DNA of 64,000 nt from the NCBI GenBank assembly GCA_965660625.1, contig CBFIAR010000017.1, positions 1-64,000 on the forward strand, written 5' to 3'. Below the pieces are notes generated by a model that saw nothing but the letters and a program-made list of their open reading frames with translations, had not been told where the DNA came from and did no database searches. Position numbers and translations under genes: made by a program. Position 1 is the first letter of the stretch. Each line of letters starts with the position of its first letter. This document shows positions 33,335 through 43,286 of the stretch, piece after piece. Source of the DNA: Glaciecola sp965660625. Its GTDB lineage: Bacteria; Pseudomonadota; Gammaproteobacteria; Enterobacterales; Alteromonadaceae.

Positions 33335-34111
33335 TTGAGTACCGACGGTCCGATTGAAGCTACTTCGCCATTCGAAGCCGCTTTACCCAAGCACGTTGCC
33401 ATCATTATGGATGGCAACGGGCGATGGGCTCAACAACAAGGAAAGTTCAGAACATTCGGTCATAAGGCAGGGGTGAAGGCCGTTCGAGCCTCTGTTAGCT
33501 ACGCACGAAAAAAAGGCATCAAAGCACTCACTTTGTTCGCGTTTAGTAGCGAAAATTGGAAGCGTCCTAAAGAAGAAGTCAAGATCTTGATGCAGCTTTT
33601 TAACGTCGTTTTATCTAGCGAGGTTAAAAAACTGAATAAAAATAATATTCGTTTAAAAATTATTGGTGATTTGTCCGCGTTTGACCAAAAATTAGTCGAT
33701 AAAATCCGTAAAGCGGAGGCCCTTACAGAAAATAATACTGCGTTAATACTCAACGTTGCAGCTAATTACGGCGGTCGTTGGGATATTGTTAATGCAGCCA
33801 AGAAAATAGCGGTTGATGTCAAGCAAGGCCTCTTAAAACCAGAAGAAATTACAGAAAACAGCTTCAATAACTATACCTGCATGTCGGAACTGCCGACACT
33901 CGACTTACTGATCCGAACTGGCGGCGATCATCGTGTTAGTAATTTTTTATTGTGGCAATGCGCATATGCAGAATTCTATTTTTGTGAGACACTTTGGCCA
34001 GATTTCGACGAGCAGAAATTTGATGAGGCTATTTTAAATTTCTGTCAAAGACAAAGAAGATTTGGGCAAACGGGTGAACAAGTGAGTCCAGTCAAGCAAG
34101 GTCAAGCGTAA
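33335..34111 (+). CDS. uppS: Undecaprenyl diphosphate synthase
   Basis: 258 aa (E. coli 253). It makes C55 lipid carrier precursor from FPP and IPP. TTG start 4 bp after frr. Motifs: HVAIIMDGNGRWAQ (catalytic Asp), FAFSSENWKRP, and RTGGDHRVSNFLLWQCAYAEFYF, where the common GGE(Q/H)R is GGDHR. The stop overlaps the cdsA ATG (TAATG). Confidence 0.96.
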   Translation: MSTDGPIEATSPFEAALPKHVAIIMDGNGRWAQQQGKFRTFGHKAGVKAVRASVSYARKKGIKALTLFAFSSENWKRPKEEVKILMQLFNVVLSSEVKKLNKNNIRLKIIGDLSAFDQKLVDKIRKAEALTENNTALILNVAANYGGRWDIVNAAKKIAVDVKQGLLKPEEITENSFNNYTCMSELPTLDLLIRTGGDHRVSNFLLWQCAYAEFYFCETLWPDFDEQKFDEAILNFCQRQRRFGQTGEQVSPVKQGQA

Positions 34112-34974
34112 TGTTAAAACAAAGAATAATAACAGCAATCATTCTTGCACCTTTGGCGATTTTAGCTATTTTATTTTTACCAGTGGAGCAGTTTAAAATT
34201 GCGGTTGCTGGCGTAGTTGCACTAGGTGCCTACGAGTGGGCTAAAATGTCAGGTATCAATGAACGTGTATCTAAAATCTCGTTCATGGCGCTGATTTTAA
34301 TCATCTGCGGCATCTTGATTTTTGCGGTAGATGGTCAAGCCGTTTGGTATCAAAGTGAATTAAACACCTTATATAAAACCATTTTGAGCATTGCTGCGGT
34401 TTGGTGGGCTGTGTCACTTGTGATGATACTGACTTATCCTAAATACAGTTCTGTATGGAAAGAAAACATCCCTATCAGAGCCGCTTTCGGCGTGCTGACT
34501 CTTATTCCTACTTGGGTTGCGATTATCAGTCTGCGCACAAACTTATACGAGGTAGACCCATTCTACGGTGCCTCCCTTATTTTTTACGTGCTAGGTATTG
34601 TTTGGGCTGCCGATATTGGCGCGTTTTTTTGCGGCGTGAAATTTGGCAAGCACAAGCTGCGTCCCAATGTGTCACCAGGTAAAAGTATAGAAGGTTTGCT
34701 TGGCGGCGTTATGGCATCACTCGCTATTATTGCATTTGCGGCATTACATTATCAGTTTGATGCGAGTCGTATTGGCATGCACATACTCATCGGCGTCATC
34801 ACCGTTGCGGTATCTGCGCTAGGTGATTTAAACGAAAGTATGTTTAAACGCTGCGCCGGTATTAAAGACAGTGGCAAATTGCTTCCAGGCCATGGCGGAA
34901 TCATGGACAGAATCGACAGCTTAACCGCTGCCTTCCCTGTGTTTGCGTTTTGCTACGTTGTATGGATGGCTTAG
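34111..34974 (+). CDS. cdsA: Phosphatidate cytidylyltransferase
   Basis: 287 aa (E. coli 285), polytopic. It makes CDP-diacylglycerol. The C-terminal family signature is present, KRCAGIKDSGKLLPGHGGIMDRIDS (about 248-272), with AADIGAFFCGVKFGKHKL before it. Translationally coupled to uppS. Confidence 0.96.
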   Translation: MLKQRIITAIILAPLAILAILFLPVEQFKIAVAGVVALGAYEWAKMSGINERVSKISFMALILIICGILIFAVDGQAVWYQSELNTLYKTILSIAAVWWAVSLVMILTYPKYSSVWKENIPIRAAFGVLTLIPTWVAIISLRTNLYEVDPFYGASLIFYVLGIVWAADIGAFFCGVKFGKHKLRPNVSPGKSIEGLLGGVMASLAIIAFAALHYQFDASRIGMHILIGVITVAVSALGDLNESMFKRCAGIKDSGKLLPGHGGIMDRIDSLTAAFPVFAFCYVVWMA

Positions 34975-34991
34975 GCAATTATGTTGACATC

Positions 34992-36173
34992 ATGAGAACC
35001 ATCACTGTCCTAGGGGCAAGCGGCTCTATTGGTCAAAATACGATAGACGTTATTTCTCGTCATCCGGACAAATTCCGGGTATTTGCGATCACAGGTCACA
35101 CTAATTTAGATGCACTTATTCAGCTTGCTATACAGTGCTCGCCGCGTTATATCGTGCTCTCTGATCCGGCTACCTACAGTGAATTTTGCGCTTTACTTAA
35201 CGCTGAAAATTGTCACTCAGAGGTGCTGGTAGGCACGCAAGCATTAGAAGATGTATGCTCCGCGCCGGAAGTCGACACCGTTATGTCAGCGATTGTTGGG
35301 GCAGCCGGCTTATTACCTACTTTGGCAGCCGTTCGCGCAGGTAAACGCGTGCTGTTGGCAAACAAAGAATCACTAGTGATGTCCGGTAAGTTATTCATGA
35401 ATGCAGTGCGTGAGCATAAAGCAGAATTATTACCGATAGACAGTGAGCATAATGCGATTTTTCAGTGTTTGCCGCATGACTTTGAGTACGGAAATTTAGA
35501 CAAGTCGGGGATTGCTAAAATTCTGTTAACTGGCTCAGGAGGTCCTTTTAGAACCTTGCCAAGTGGGTCTTTTGATAGCATTACTCCTGATCAAGCGTGT
35601 GCTCATCCTACCTGGACGATGGGGCGAAAAATCTCGGTAGATTCTGCCACTATGATGAACAAAGGCTTAGAGTTTATTGAGGCCAAATGGCTTTTTGGCT
35701 TGCATGAAAGTGACATTGAAGTTGTCCTACATCCACAAAGCACCATCCATTCTATGGTGCAATACACTGATGGTTCAGTCATTGCCCAGCTTGGCAATCC
35801 TGACATGCGCACGCCAATTGCTTATGGTTTGAGCTTTCCTGAGCGCATTCACTCTGGTGTTAATGCCGTTGATTTTTCGAGTTTATGCGATTTTAGTTTT
35901 TCGAAGCCGGATGCAGCGCGTTACCCCAATTTGTATTTAGCCATTGAGGCTTGCAAACAAGGTCAAGCTGCGACAACCGCAATTAATGCGGCAAATGAAA
36001 TTGCGGTAGCCGCTTTTTTACAGGGACAGATTAAATTTACTGACATTGCTAAAGTGAACCAGCAGGTACTGCAAAAAACCAATTTAATTGAACTGACCTC
36101 TATTGTGCAAGTCGTAGAACATGATGAAGAGGCAAGAAGCTTAGCGCGAGAATTAGTGAGGAAGTTAAATTAG
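34992..36173 (+). CDS. dxr: 1-deoxy-D-xylulose 5-phosphate reductoisomerase
   Basis: 393 aa (E. coli 398). It converts DXP to MEP with NADPH, the committed step of the MEP pathway. The start at 34992 gives MRTITVLGASGSIG as in the family; upstream ATGs lie inside cdsA. Motifs: nucleotide loop GASGSIGQN, VLLANKESLVMSG, metal/substrate site IDSEHNAIFQCLP, TGSGGPFR, HPTWTMGRKISVDSATMMNKGLE. The stop overlaps the rseP GTG by one base. Confidence 0.96.
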   Translation: MRTITVLGASGSIGQNTIDVISRHPDKFRVFAITGHTNLDALIQLAIQCSPRYIVLSDPATYSEFCALLNAENCHSEVLVGTQALEDVCSAPEVDTVMSAIVGAAGLLPTLAAVRAGKRVLLANKESLVMSGKLFMNAVREHKAELLPIDSEHNAIFQCLPHDFEYGNLDKSGIAKILLTGSGGPFRTLPSGSFDSITPDQACAHPTWTMGRKISVDSATMMNKGLEFIEAKWLFGLHESDIEVVLHPQSTIHSMVQYTDGSVIAQLGNPDMRTPIAYGLSFPERIHSGVNAVDFSSLCDFSFSKPDAARYPNLYLAIEACKQGQAATTAINAANEIAVAAFLQGQIKFTDIAKVNQQVLQKTNLIELTSIVQVVEHDEEARSLARELVRKLN

Positions 36174-37525
36174 TGTTTGAAATTATTCGAAATATAGGCG
36201 CTTTTGTATTGGCATTGGGAATACTTGTTGCCGTGCACGAATGGGGACATTTTATTGTTGCCCGAAAGTGTGGCGTAAAAGTACTGCGCTTTTCTATCGG
36301 TTTTGGTAAGCCTCTCTACAAGCGCATCACTGCCACAGGTATGGAATTTGTCATCGCGGCTATTCCGTTAGGCGGCTATGTGCGAATGTTAGATGGTAGA
36401 GTGGATGATGTTGCTGAGCAAGACAAGGCAGCCTCATTTAATACGCAGCCGGTATGGAAACGATTCGCTATTGTTGCAGCCGGTCCCGGCATTAATTTTT
36501 TATTTGCGATATTGATCCTGATGATTGTGGCCATGGTTGGGCAAGATAAAGCAAAACCCATTATTGGCGAGCTTACACCTTCCTCTTATATTGCTGCAAC
36601 AGGCGTTGAAGTGGGCGACCAAATTATTAAAATTGATGGGGCTCAAACCAAAACGTGGCAGTCGGTTAATATTGAGTTAATGCGTTTTATTGGTGCTGAT
36701 ACTATTCCACTGACCGTTGAAAAATCAAATGGACAGACCGTTTCCTATAATATGAAAATGCCAAACTGGCAGTTTGATCCTGAATCGGACGATATGTTTG
36801 GTTCAATTGGTTTTCAACCATTTAGAACAAAACCTAGCAAAATCATTGCTTTAGTTAGTCAGGGCGGCCCATCGGATCAGGCTGGGCTACAAGAAAATGA
36901 TGAAATAGTTAAACTAAATGGAACCTTCATGGCTGAATGGGGACAAATAGTGGACTATGTGGCTGCAAGACCAAACGAAATAGTTGAAGTTGAAGTGTTA
37001 CGCGACGGCCAATCTGAAGTCTTCGAAGTAACTTTAGGTGAAAGAGAAACACCTACTGGTACTGCTGGTTTGCTGGGTATTTCATCGCAAGTTGGAGCAT
37101 ACCCAGAGAACTATTATTTTCATGATAAGTCGGGTCCTTTCGATGCTTTAGTGAAAGGAACGCAAGAAACATGGCGATTAATGACCTTAACTGTCGAAAT
37201 GTTAGGCAAATTCATCAGTGGAGATGTTGCGGTCAAAAATTTGAGTGGCCCTATTTCTATCGCCCAAGGCGCAGGAATGAGTGCAAGTTATGGAATTATT
37301 GTATTTTTAGGGTTTTTAGCATTAATCAGTGTTAATCTTGGCATCGTAAATTTGTTACCATTACCCATGCTTGATGGCGGTCATTTAATGTATTTCACGG
37401 CCGAATGGATAACAGGTAAGCCTGTCCCAGAAGCAGTGCAGGAAATTGGATTTAGGATAGGTGGCGTATTGTTATTCATGTTAATGGCTGTTGCCATTTT
37501 TAACGACATCAATCGCATCACATAA
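36173..37525 (+). CDS. rseP: Site-2 intramembrane protease RseP
   Basis: 450 aa, equal to E. coli RseP. It cleaves RseA and signal-peptide remnants in the envelope stress response. HEWGH zinc motif at 22-26 in the first membrane helix, two central PDZ domains (about 115-195 and 210-290) and the second active-site motif LPLPMLDGGH near 400. GTG start. Confidence 0.96.
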   Translation: MFEIIRNIGAFVLALGILVAVHEWGHFIVARKCGVKVLRFSIGFGKPLYKRITATGMEFVIAAIPLGGYVRMLDGRVDDVAEQDKAASFNTQPVWKRFAIVAAGPGINFLFAILILMIVAMVGQDKAKPIIGELTPSSYIAATGVEVGDQIIKIDGAQTKTWQSVNIELMRFIGADTIPLTVEKSNGQTVSYNMKMPNWQFDPESDDMFGSIGFQPFRTKPSKIIALVSQGGPSDQAGLQENDEIVKLNGTFMAEWGQIVDYVAARPNEIVEVEVLRDGQSEVFEVTLGERETPTGTAGLLGISSQVGAYPENYYFHDKSGPFDALVKGTQETWRLMTLTVEMLGKFISGDVAVKNLSGPISIAQGAGMSASYGIIVFLGFLALISVNLGIVNLLPLPMLDGGHLMYFTAEWITGKPVPEAVQEIGFRIGGVLLFMLMAVAIFNDINRIT

Positions 37526-37568
37526 TAATAGTTTTATAAAAAAACGTGTTTTGGAAGAATATTAGTAA

Positions 37569-40055
37569 ATGAAGTGTAAACAGTTAGTTCTTATTGCCTT
37601 AATGGCATTTACGTCGTTATCATTTGCACAGAGTAAATCTGAATTTGTGGTAGAAGATATTCGCGTCGTGGGTTTGCAGCGTGTTGCACTAGGTGCGGCA
37701 CTGACATACCTTCCAGTGCAAGTAGGTGATGAGTTAAATCCGTTTCGGGTTAGCCAACTTATTCGCTCTTTGTATTCTTCTACACACTTCGAAAAAGTTG
37801 AAATATTGCGCGATGGCAATGTCTTAGTGGTTCGAGTTTCTGAGCGTCCAACCATTAGCAACATTGTTTATGAAGGCAATGATGATATCAAAGACGAACA
37901 GCTTCAAGAAAGTTTGGAAAACTCCAATATCCGCGTTGGCGAGCCACTAGACAGAACCGTGTTAACTTCGATTGAAAATGGTTTGAAAGACTTTTTCTAC
38001 AGCATCGGTAAATACAATGCTGAGGTATCAGCAATCGTAACGCCGTTGCCAAGAAACCGCGTTGACCTTAAGTTTTTATTCGAAGAAGGTGATGCCGCTA
38101 AAATCAAACAAATTAACATTGTCGGCAACGAAATATTTGATGACGAAACATTGTTTGATGTCATGGAATTGAAATTTGATACACCTTGGTGGGACTTCAC
38201 GTCTGAAACACGCTATCAACAACAGACGCTATCGGGTGATTTAGAAAACCTAACTAGTTATTATAAGGACCGCGGTTACTTACGCTTTACCGTGAGTACA
38301 ACTCAAGTATCAATGACGCCAGAAAAAGACGCTATTTACGTCGGTATGAATGTTGAAGAAGGCGAGCAATACACCATTTCGGAAGTGGAATTAGTAGGAG
38401 ACTTGCTGGGTTTTGAGGGCTTTTTAAATCAAGTGTTACCGCTTTCAGCCGGTGAGTTGTATAACCAAGCAACGGTCACCTACACAGAAGAATTTATCAG
38501 CAAATACCTCGGTCGATTTGGTTATGCTTACCCTACCGTTACCACTATTCCTGATATCAACGATGAAGAGAAAACGGTAAAGCTATCGTTGTCAGTTGAT
38601 CCTGGTAAGCGCATTTATGTTCGCCGAATTAACTTTCAAGGTAACGTGATTACTGCTGATGAAGTATTGCGCCAAAACTTGAGCCAGCTTGAAGGTACAT
38701 GGTTGTCCGATAGTTTATTAGAAAGCTCAAAGGCATCACTGTCTCGTTTAACCTACATGGAAACGGTTGATTTTGAAACCGTACGAGTGCCAGGCCAGGA
38801 TGATAAAGTAGACATTGAGTTTAAAGTAAAAGAACAGGCCTCAGGCTCGTTTACCGCGGGTGTCGGCTACGGCGATAACACTAAACTCAGTTTAAATGCG
38901 GGTATTCAGCAGGATAACTTCCTAGGGACGGGTAAACGTATCGGGCTTAACGTGTCTACTGTGTCATACCAACAGTCAGTTCAGTTAAATTATACTGACC
39001 CTTACTTCACCATCGATGGTATTAGTTTGGGTGGGAATATAGGTTACAGCAAATTTGATGGTGGTAGCTTCGGTGTTGTCCAATATGACAGTAAGCGTTA
39101 TCAAATTGGTGCAAACATTGGTTATCCAATCAACGAAGTTAACAGAATCAGTTTTGGCTTAACTTATGCGAATGTTGAACTGTCTAGCGATAATACATCA
39201 TATGAACAAACTGCTCGATTCTACGACCAATTTAGAAGTTTAGATAATCCTGATTCATCGATTAAGTATGAAAGCTTCTTGGCTTCAACGAGTTGGACAC
39301 GCTCAACCTTGAACCGGGGTTTATTCCCCACCGATGGTTCATCGCAACGTGCATCATTTAGCATAACCACGCCTAATTCCGACGTTAATTACTTCAAATT
39401 AATTGCAGACACAAAATGGTATTTCGCGTTGAGTCAAAACCAGCGCTGGTCGGTGCTCGCTCGAATGCGTTTAGGATACGGTAACGGCTATGGTAGTAAA
39501 AACGGCACAGAACAAATATTACCATTTACTGAAAACTTTACTGCGGGCGGTGCAGACACATTGCGCGGCTTTGAAGACAATACGGTAGGCCCGCGCGGCG
39601 TTCAGCGTATTTCATCGCAAATTGGTACTACGCCATTGGGAACGCCCATTTTCGGTAGCCCAGATACTGACCTAGTGGCTGTTTCACCTAGAAGTTTAGG
39701 GGGGAATGCGATGGCGGTAGGTGGTTTAGAATTAATTGTCCCCACGCCATTTGTTGAAACTGAATTTGACAGTTCCGTGCGAACGTCTCTGTTCATTGAT
39801 GTTGGCAACGTATGGGATACCGAGTTCGATTATGACAAATACAAAGACTTGTCTTTCGTTGGTCGATCGGGAGCAGGTCAACCAACCGTCTTAGGCGACT
39901 ATAGCGATTGGAGTCAATTTAGAACATCCGCGGGTGTTTCCGTGCAGTGGATTTCGCCGATGGGACCGTTGGTGTTTAGTTTCTCTAAAGCAATTAACTC
40001 ACGAGACGGCGATAACCCCAAATTCTTTACGTTTAATATTGGCTCAACTTTCTAA
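37569..40055 (+). CDS. bamA: Outer membrane protein assembly factor BamA
   Basis: 828 aa (E. coli 810). It inserts beta-barrel proteins into the outer membrane. Signal peptide to FAQS, five POTRA domains (FVVEDIRVVGLQRVALGAAL is the first), and a 16-strand barrel with conserved GADTLRGFEDNTVGPRG (the VRGF lid motif appears as LRGF). C-terminal aromatic FNIGSTF. Confidence 0.97.
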   Translation: MKCKQLVLIALMAFTSLSFAQSKSEFVVEDIRVVGLQRVALGAALTYLPVQVGDELNPFRVSQLIRSLYSSTHFEKVEILRDGNVLVVRVSERPTISNIVYEGNDDIKDEQLQESLENSNIRVGEPLDRTVLTSIENGLKDFFYSIGKYNAEVSAIVTPLPRNRVDLKFLFEEGDAAKIKQINIVGNEIFDDETLFDVMELKFDTPWWDFTSETRYQQQTLSGDLENLTSYYKDRGYLRFTVSTTQVSMTPEKDAIYVGMNVEEGEQYTISEVELVGDLLGFEGFLNQVLPLSAGELYNQATVTYTEEFISKYLGRFGYAYPTVTTIPDINDEEKTVKLSLSVDPGKRIYVRRINFQGNVITADEVLRQNLSQLEGTWLSDSLLESSKASLSRLTYMETVDFETVRVPGQDDKVDIEFKVKEQASGSFTAGVGYGDNTKLSLNAGIQQDNFLGTGKRIGLNVSTVSYQQSVQLNYTDPYFTIDGISLGGNIGYSKFDGGSFGVVQYDSKRYQIGANIGYPINEVNRISFGLTYANVELSSDNTSYEQTARFYDQFRSLDNPDSSIKYESFLASTSWTRSTLNRGLFPTDGSSQRASFSITTPNSDVNYFKLIADTKWYFALSQNQRWSVLARMRLGYGNGYGSKNGTEQILPFTENFTAGGADTLRGFEDNTVGPRGVQRISSQIGTTPLGTPIFGSPDTDLVAVSPRSLGGNAMAVGGLELIVPTPFVETEFDSSVRTSLFIDVGNVWDTEFDYDKYKDLSFVGRSGAGQPTVLGDYSDWSQFRTSAGVSVQWISPMGPLVFSFSKAINSRDGDNPKFFTFNIGSTF

Positions 40056-40152
40056 AGCCCATTTAACGTAGTATCATACGAAAATATAAGAACTAACATT
40101 GTTGGGTGCCAAAGCACCTAATGAAAATCGGAACAGACTAAAGGAGTTTCCA

Positions 40153-40671
40153 TTGAAAACATTTACAAAAACACTTATCGCTGGCGCTATGCTTAGCTCT
40201 GCATTATTAAGTACAGCAGTATATGCCGCAGATCAAAAGATCGGTGTTGTTGATGTGCAAGGTATTACACGTTCTTTGCCACAGTTTGCAGAAATCGCAC
40301 AAGTTGTGACAGCTGAATTCAAAGATCAAATCCAAGAAGTGAATACTCAAAGCGAAGAATACAATTTCTTAATTCAAAAGCTTCAGCGTGAAAGCGCAAC
40401 AATGAGTGCCGATGAGAAAAATAAATTAGAAGAGCAAATTATTGCTCTGCAAAAAGTACTTCAAGAAAAAACCGGCCCATTGCAGCAAAACATGCAACGC
40501 CGTGAGCAAGAAGAACAAAGAAAAATACTTGGACTCGTTATGCAAGCTGTTGAGAAAATCGCTGCTGACGACAAGTATGATATGGTGTTGAACAGAAGCA
40601 CTACGCCGTTCGCAAAACCTGAATTTGACATATCACAGAAAGTATTAGAGCAAGTAACAAAAGCTCAGTAA
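40153..40671 (+). CDS. skp: Periplasmic chaperone Skp/OmpH
   Basis: 172 aa from a TTG at 40153 (E. coli 161). AAGGAG lies 6 nt upstream, and the protein then begins with a clean signal peptide (MKTFTKTLIAGAML... AVYA). The longer frame from 40099 would put a charged 18-residue tail before the signal peptide. The mature protein has the Skp pattern KIGVVDVQGI followed by a long coiled-coil tentacle region and a C-terminal YDMVLNRSTTPFA. It is followed by a terminator rather than lpxD. Confidence 0.93.
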   Translation: MKTFTKTLIAGAMLSSALLSTAVYAADQKIGVVDVQGITRSLPQFAEIAQVVTAEFKDQIQEVNTQSEEYNFLIQKLQRESATMSADEKNKLEEQIIALQKVLQEKTGPLQQNMQRREQEEQRKILGLVMQAVEKIAADDKYDMVLNRSTTPFAKPEFDISQKVLEQVTKAQ

Positions 40672-40730
40672 TACAACATTTAGCTCGCCAGTCGATAGTA
40701 CCGATTGGAATATTAGCAATTCTGGCGAAT

Positions 40731-40767
40731 ATCAGGCCAACCAATCGGTTGGTCTGATTTGTTTTTG
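40731..40767 (+). terminator. Terminator in the skp-fabZ gap
   Basis: 12-bp stem ATCAGGCCAACC / GGTTGGTCTGAT with one G-T pair and loop AATC, followed by TTGTTTTTG, 60 bp after skp. It lies where lpxD would normally be and should separate the skp and lipid A transcripts. Confidence 0.85.
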
Positions 40768-40868
40768 CTCCTCAAAAGCGTATCTTATGCACCCAATTTG
40801 CAGAGCAAGAATAATAGAGTTAATGGTCAAGGGGTAATGCCCCCGTTTATGGCCGCATAGGAGATATT

Positions 40869-41315
40869 TTGGCAGACTCACAAAAAACTATCGATATTAA
40901 AGAAATCATGGAATTACTGCCTCATCGGTATCCATTTTTATTAATTGACCGCGTCACAGATTACGAGCTTGGTAAGTCAATTAAAGGGTATAAAAATATA
41001 AGCTTTAACGAACCTTGTTTTACCGGCCACTTCCCAGGACAACCTATCTTTCCCGGAGTACTTATCCTAGAAGGTTTAGCCCAGGCAGCGGGTGTGTTAG
41101 GTTTTAAAACGATGGGTAGCAGCGACCAACTTTATCTTTACGCAGGTATCGACAAAGCGCGTTTCAAGCGCCCATGCGTACCGGGTGATAAGCTGGAATA
41201 TTCAGTTGAGCTGATTAAGGAGCGCCGCGGTATATGGAAGTTTTCTGGCGTCGCATCGGTTGATGGTGCAGAAGTGTGCACATCTGAATTTATGTGTGCA
41301 ATGAGAGATATGTAA
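40869..41315 (+). CDS. fabZ: 3-hydroxyacyl-ACP dehydratase FabZ
   Basis: 148 aa (E. coli 151). TTG start with AGGAG 5 nt upstream. Hot-dog fold with MELLPHRYPFLLIDRV, the catalytic GHFPGQPIFPGVLILEGLAQAAG (His and Glu), and FKRPCVPGDKL. It dehydrates 3-hydroxyacyl-ACP in fatty-acid elongation and competes with LpxA for 3-hydroxyacyl-ACP. Confidence 0.97.
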   Translation: MADSQKTIDIKEIMELLPHRYPFLLIDRVTDYELGKSIKGYKNISFNEPCFTGHFPGQPIFPGVLILEGLAQAAGVLGFKTMGSSDQLYLYAGIDKARFKRPCVPGDKLEYSVELIKERRGIWKFSGVASVDGAEVCTSEFMCAMRDM

Positions 41316-41316
41316 T

Positions 41317-42087
41317 ATGATCCATTCTTCATCGATAATAGCGGAATCAGCTAGCATTGGTAAAAATGTTCAAATTGGCCCATTTTGTATTATTGGAGAT
41401 AACGTCAATATTGGTGATAATTGCATATTGACGTCTCACGTAGTTATTAAGGGACATTCAAAAATTGGCAAAAACAACGTGTTTTTTCAATTTTGTTCCA
41501 TCGGTGAAGACTGTCAGGATAAAAAATATGCGGGTGAAACAACGTATCTTGAAATTGGCGATAACAACGTCTTTCGAGAATCCTGCACCATTCACCGTGG
41601 CACGACCCAAGACCAAGGGCTCACTCAAATTGGAAGCCGCAATTTATTCATGGTGAATACGCATGTTGCGCACGATTGCATGTTTGGTGATGACAATATA
41701 TTTGCAAACAATTGCACTATTGCAGGTCATGTTCATGTTGGAAATCAAGTGATATTAGGTGGCATGACGGCGGTGCATCAATTTTGCCACATTGGTTCAC
41801 ACTCTTTTACTGGTGGCGGTGCTATTGTATTGAAAGATATCCCTCCTTACGTCATGGTGAGTGGCATTAAACATATTCCACAAGGCATTAACAGTGAAGG
41901 TTTAAAACGTCGCGGGTTTACGTCAAGCGCGATAATGGCAATAAAACGTGCTTACAAAGTGATTTATCGGAACGGGAATACAACAGATCAAGCGCTGCTA
42001 TTATTGAATGAAATGGCAGAAAAAGAATCTGATGTTAAAATCTTGGCCGATTTTATTGCTTCGTCTAAACGTGGCATCATTCGATAA
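41317..42087 (+). CDS. lpxA: UDP-GlcNAc O-acyltransferase LpxA
   Basis: 256 aa (E. coli 262). First step of lipid A synthesis. Left-handed beta-helix hexapeptide repeats, the catalytic His in NTHVAHDC, GGMTAVHQFCHIG, and helical C-terminus ending GIIR. It begins 1 bp after fabZ. Confidence 0.97.
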   Translation: MIHSSSIIAESASIGKNVQIGPFCIIGDNVNIGDNCILTSHVVIKGHSKIGKNNVFFQFCSIGEDCQDKKYAGETTYLEIGDNNVFRESCTIHRGTTQDQGLTQIGSRNLFMVNTHVAHDCMFGDDNIFANNCTIAGHVHVGNQVILGGMTAVHQFCHIGSHSFTGGGAIVLKDIPPYVMVSGIKHIPQGINSEGLKRRGFTSSAIMAIKRAYKVIYRNGNTTDQALLLLNEMAEKESDVKILADFIASSKRGIIR

Positions 42088-42092
42088 ATCGA

Positions 42093-43262
42093 ATGATGAT
42101 AACTAAATTGCCGAAAGATAACAAAACGCTTCGTATCGGTATTGTCGCTGGTGAGGCTTCTGGCGATGTTCTTGCCGCTGGTTTCGTTGCTGTTTTAAAA
42201 GACCAGTACCCGAACGCCGTTTTTGAGGGTATTGGCGGCAGGCATCTCACTGCTCTCGGGCTGACTTCTTTGTTTGACATGGAAGAGTTATCGGTGATGG
42301 GGTTGCTTGAAGTACTTAAGCACCTGCCGCGTCTGCTGCATATTCGTAAAGCCGTGGTACAACACTTTCTTGATAATCCCCCGGATATTTTCATTGGTGT
42401 TGACGCCCCTGACTTTAATCTGGCTGTTGAAGCCAAATTGAAAGCAGCTGGTGTTAAAACGGTGCATTACGTTAGCCCAACGGTATGGGCATGGCGCGAA
42501 TCGCGTATTCATAAAATTGCAAAAGCGACCAACTTGGTCTTGGGCATTTTCCCGTTTGAAGCGGATATCTATGCCAAATATAAGGTGGCGTATCACTATG
42601 TTGGTCACACCATGGCGGATAGCATTCCATTAGTGCCAAATCAACAAGAAAAAAGACAGCTGTTTGCATTGGACAGTAACGACACGGTATTGGCTTTACT
42701 GCCGGGCAGTCGAGCGCGTGAAGTGGATACTTTGTTGCCGGATTTTATAAAAACCGCCGAATTATTGACACTCAGCTTACCCCAGTTAAAAGTGATTATT
42801 CCTGCTGCAAATAATGTAAGGGAAAATCAAATAAAGCAGTGGCTAAAAACACTCAATCCGACAGCCAATGTGATGGTAACGCAGTTATCTGCACGTGACG
42901 TTATGATTGCGTCTAATGCTGTTTTATTGGCTTCAGGCACCGCAACACTCGAAGCGATGCTATGCAAAAAGCCCATGGTTGTGGGCTACAAAATGTCGAA
43001 AATGACACATATGATTATGCAGCGTTTGTATAAACCTGCGTATTTTTCATTGCCCAATATTTTAGCTGACGAAGCACTGGTGCCGGAGTTGTTGCAGGAC
43101 GATGTCAATCCACAAAATATGGCTGATAAATTAAGACCAATGCTAGAGGGTGAGCCACACGCATTAATATCGCGTTTCACGCAATTGCATAAAACCTTGC
43201 AGCTAAACGCGGATGAACAGGCTGCTAAAGCGATTCAAGGCTTGTTGCCTAATTGCTCATGA
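42093..43262 (+). CDS. lpxB: Lipid A disaccharide synthase LpxB
   Basis: 389 aa (E. coli 382). GT-B glycosyltransferase family 19: IGIVAGEASGDVLAAGF, FEGIGGRHL, HYVSPTVWAWRESRIHKI, LLPGSRAREVDTLLP, ASGTATLEAMLCKKPMVVGYK. It condenses UDP-diacyl-GlcN with lipid X. Confidence 0.97.
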   Translation: MMITKLPKDNKTLRIGIVAGEASGDVLAAGFVAVLKDQYPNAVFEGIGGRHLTALGLTSLFDMEELSVMGLLEVLKHLPRLLHIRKAVVQHFLDNPPDIFIGVDAPDFNLAVEAKLKAAGVKTVHYVSPTVWAWRESRIHKIAKATNLVLGIFPFEADIYAKYKVAYHYVGHTMADSIPLVPNQQEKRQLFALDSNDTVLALLPGSRAREVDTLLPDFIKTAELLTLSLPQLKVIIPAANNVRENQIKQWLKTLNPTANVMVTQLSARDVMIASNAVLLASGTATLEAMLCKKPMVVGYKMSKMTHMIMQRLYKPAYFSLPNILADEALVPELLQDDVNPQNMADKLRPMLEGEPHALISRFTQLHKTLQLNADEQAAKAIQGLLPNCS

Positions 43263-43286
43263 GTTAATCATTATGTCAATCTTACT

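Noticed and set aside
40672..40868. Degenerate lpxD remnant
   Set aside because: The 197 bp contain no hexapeptide-repeat coding in any frame; only a terminator and fabZ upstream sequence are seen.
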